A DNA stretch of 58,667 bases from Nitrososphaerales archaeon (lineage in GTDB: Archaea > Thermoproteota > Nitrososphaeria > Nitrososphaerales > Gagatemarchaeaceae). Position 1 is the first letter of the stretch. Every line of letters begins with the position of its first letter. Below the pieces are notes generated by a model that was not told the DNA's origin, ran no database searches, and saw only the letters and a list, made by a program, of their open reading frames with translations. Both the position numbers and the translations under genes were made by a program. Below are positions 57,380 through 58,667 of this stretch, one piece after another. Location of the stretch: assembly GCA_030038395.1 (NCBI GenBank), contig JASHOZ010000062.1, forward strand, positions 1 to 58,667. Reading direction: 5' to 3'.

Positions 57380-58667
57380 GCAAGCAGTCATCGGGCCTGG
57401 AATACAGCAAAGTGGCGGAGATCAGGGGGCCACTTCTGGTCGTCGACGGCGTCGACAAGGCTGCCTTCGACGAGCTCGTCGAGATCGAGGACAACGAAGG
57501 GAAGAGGAGGCTCGCAAGGGTCCTCGAGACCGGTTTCGGAAAGGCGGTGGTGCAGGTCTTCGAGGGGACCTCCGGCCTTTCGATAAGCGGAACGAAGGCG
57601 CGGTTCCTGGGGCGCACCATGCAGCTCCCTGTTTCTGACCAGCTCCTCGGGAGAGTGTTCGACGGACTCGGCAGGCCCCTGGACGGGCTCCCAGAGCCTG
57701 TAGCAAAGAGCTTCCTTGACGTGAACGGCGCTCCTATCAACCCCGAAAGGAGGGAGTACCCCACGGACCTCATCCAGACGGGGGTCTCGGTCATAGACGG
57801 GATGCTGACGCTCGTCAGGGGCCAGAAACTCCCGATCTTCTCGGGGGCAGGCATGCCTCACAACATGCTTGCGGCTCAGATAGCCCGGCAGGCGACCGTC
57901 GTCGGGGAGGGGGAAGAGTTCGCGGTCGTCTTCGCGGCCGTCGGAGTCTCGAGCGGCGACGCGACCTTCTTCCAGCGGACTCTGGCCGAGTCGGGAGCGA
58001 TGCGGAGGAGCATCCTCTACCTGAACCTGGCAGACGACCCGGCGATCGAGAGAATCATCACCCCCCGCGTCGCGCTGACAGCGGCGGAGTATCTCGCCTT
58101 CGAGCTGCACATGCACGTCCTGGTGATCATCACCGACATCACCAACTACTGCGAGGCTCTCCGCGAGATCTCTGCCGCGAGGGAGGAGGTCCCGGGGAGG
58201 AAGGGATTCCCGGGGTATCTCTACACCGACCTGGCGATGAACTACGAGCGCGCAGGCAGGATAAAGGGGATGGACGGGAGCATCACGCAGATGCCTATCC
58301 TCACCATGCCGAGCGACGACGTGACCCACCCCATCGCAGACCTGACGGGATACATCACTGAAGGACAGATATTCCTGGGCCGCGAGCTATTCAGGAAGGG
58401 CATCTACCCCCCGGTCTACGTCCTCTCCAGTCTCAGCAGGCTGATGGGCCCCGCGCTCGGGCACGTAATCAAGGAGGGGAGGGCGCGCGCAGACCACCAC
58501 CAGGTGGGCAACCAGCTGTACAACGCGTACGCCCGCGCCATCGAGCTCCGCGCCCTGGCCGAGATAGTGGGCAAGGCCGGCCTCACCGGATCGGACCTGA
58601 AGTACATCTCCTTCGGGGACGAGTTCGAGCAGAAGTTCCTGAACCAGGGGTACGACGAGAACAGGTC
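57376..58667 (+). CDS. atpB: A-type ATP synthase subunit B (partial, 3' end outside window)
   Basis: Subunit B is the regulatory non-catalytic subunit. The first 430 residues are present: [58 protein letters not shown], the degenerate P-loop [18 protein letters not shown] and [20 protein letters not shown]. The window ends inside the C-terminal helical domain, about 30-40 residues short. ATG 57376 overlaps the subunit A stop (ATGA). Subunits D, I, K and C are not seen in the window. Confidence 0.95.
   Translation, partial: MSKQSSGLEYSKVAEIRGPLLVVDGVDKAAFDELVEIEDNEGKRRLARVLETGFGKAVVQVFEGTSGLSISGTKARFLGRTMQLPVSDQLLGRVFDGLGRPLDGLPEPVAKSFLDVNGAPINPERREYPTDLIQTGVSVIDGMLTLVRGQKLPIFSGAGMPHNMLAAQIARQATVVGEGEEFAVVFAAVGVSSGDATFFQRTLAESGAMRRSILYLNLADDPAIERIITPRVALTAAEYLAFELHMHVLVIITDITNYCEALREISAAREEVPGRKGFPGYLYTDLAMNYERAGRIKGMDGSITQMPILTMPSDDVTHPIADLTGYITEGQIFLGRELFRKGIYPPVYVLSSLSRLMGPALGHVIKEGRARADHHQVGNQLYNAYARAIELRALAEIVGKAGLTGSDLKYISFGDEFEQKFLNQGYDENR

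Overview
This window is part of a chromosome of a GC-rich archaeon of the TACK superphylum, most likely a thaumarchaeon (Nitrososphaeria) or close relative. The evidence is an ESCRT-III (CdvB) division protein, TFE, alpha-NAC, the NurA-HerA-Mre11-Rad50 set, Nre repair protein, TiaS, Trm56, an A-type ATP synthase, the LysW amino-acid carrier pathway and archaeal RNase P RNA. Promoters look archaeal: TATA-like boxes sit about 26-30 nt before many start codons, so many genes appear leaderless. TTG and GTG starts are common, and several TATA boxes serve divergent gene pairs. No ammonia-oxidation genes and no rRNA lie in the window.

Layout. 1-9.1 kb: housekeeping and small genes (membrane protein, NAD(P)H-hydrate epimerase, CdvB, secreted CAP-domain protein, HIT protein, MIP18-type Fe-S protein, O-methyltransferase, F420-type LLM oxidoreductase, DMT transporter, several tiny zinc proteins). 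9.3-16.3 kb: a sulfate-activation and surface module: ATP sulfurylase, APS kinase, two alkaline-phosphatase-superfamily enzymes, two ribbon-helix-helix proteins with the same C-terminal tail, and a Wzx-type flippase. 16.3-24.7 kb: alanyl-tRNA editing, Nre, and the nurA-herA-mre11-rad50 end-resection operon. 24.7-29.3 kb: an accessory stretch with a one-spacer CRISPR remnant, an AbrB/PIN toxin-antitoxin pair, RNase P RNA, Tsr3, a PEF-CTERM-like surface beta-propeller, a free-standing LAGLIDADG-type protein and a frameshifted Lrp/AsnC-like gene.

29.3-35.2 kb: translation and transcription genes (tiaS, initiator tRNA-Met carrying two introns, tfe operon ending in a 39-aa cysteine-rich protein, trm56, a decayed hflX, PUA protein, alpha-NAC). 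35.2-45.0 kb: a complete LysW-dependent arginine (possibly also lysine) pathway: argF, argG, argH, lysW, lysX, lysY, lysZ, lysJ, lysK, plus an ACT-domain protein. 45.0-52.2 kb: nucleotide-sugar and heptose genes (two epimerases, transaldolase, gmhB, gmhA, hddA, hddC, a glycosyltransferase), which together could make GDP-heptose for a surface glycan. 52.7-58.7 kb: A-type ATP synthase genes H, F, E, A, B. Subunit A carries a 516-residue intein inside its P-loop, and subunit B runs off the window end.

The most notable items are the two-intron initiator tRNA, the P-loop intein, the PAPS/phosphohydrolase/ribbon-helix-helix module, the archaeal heptose pathway, the CRISPR remnant, and two apparently broken genes (hflX and the Lrp-like gene). 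All calls come from reading the sequence; no database search was run.
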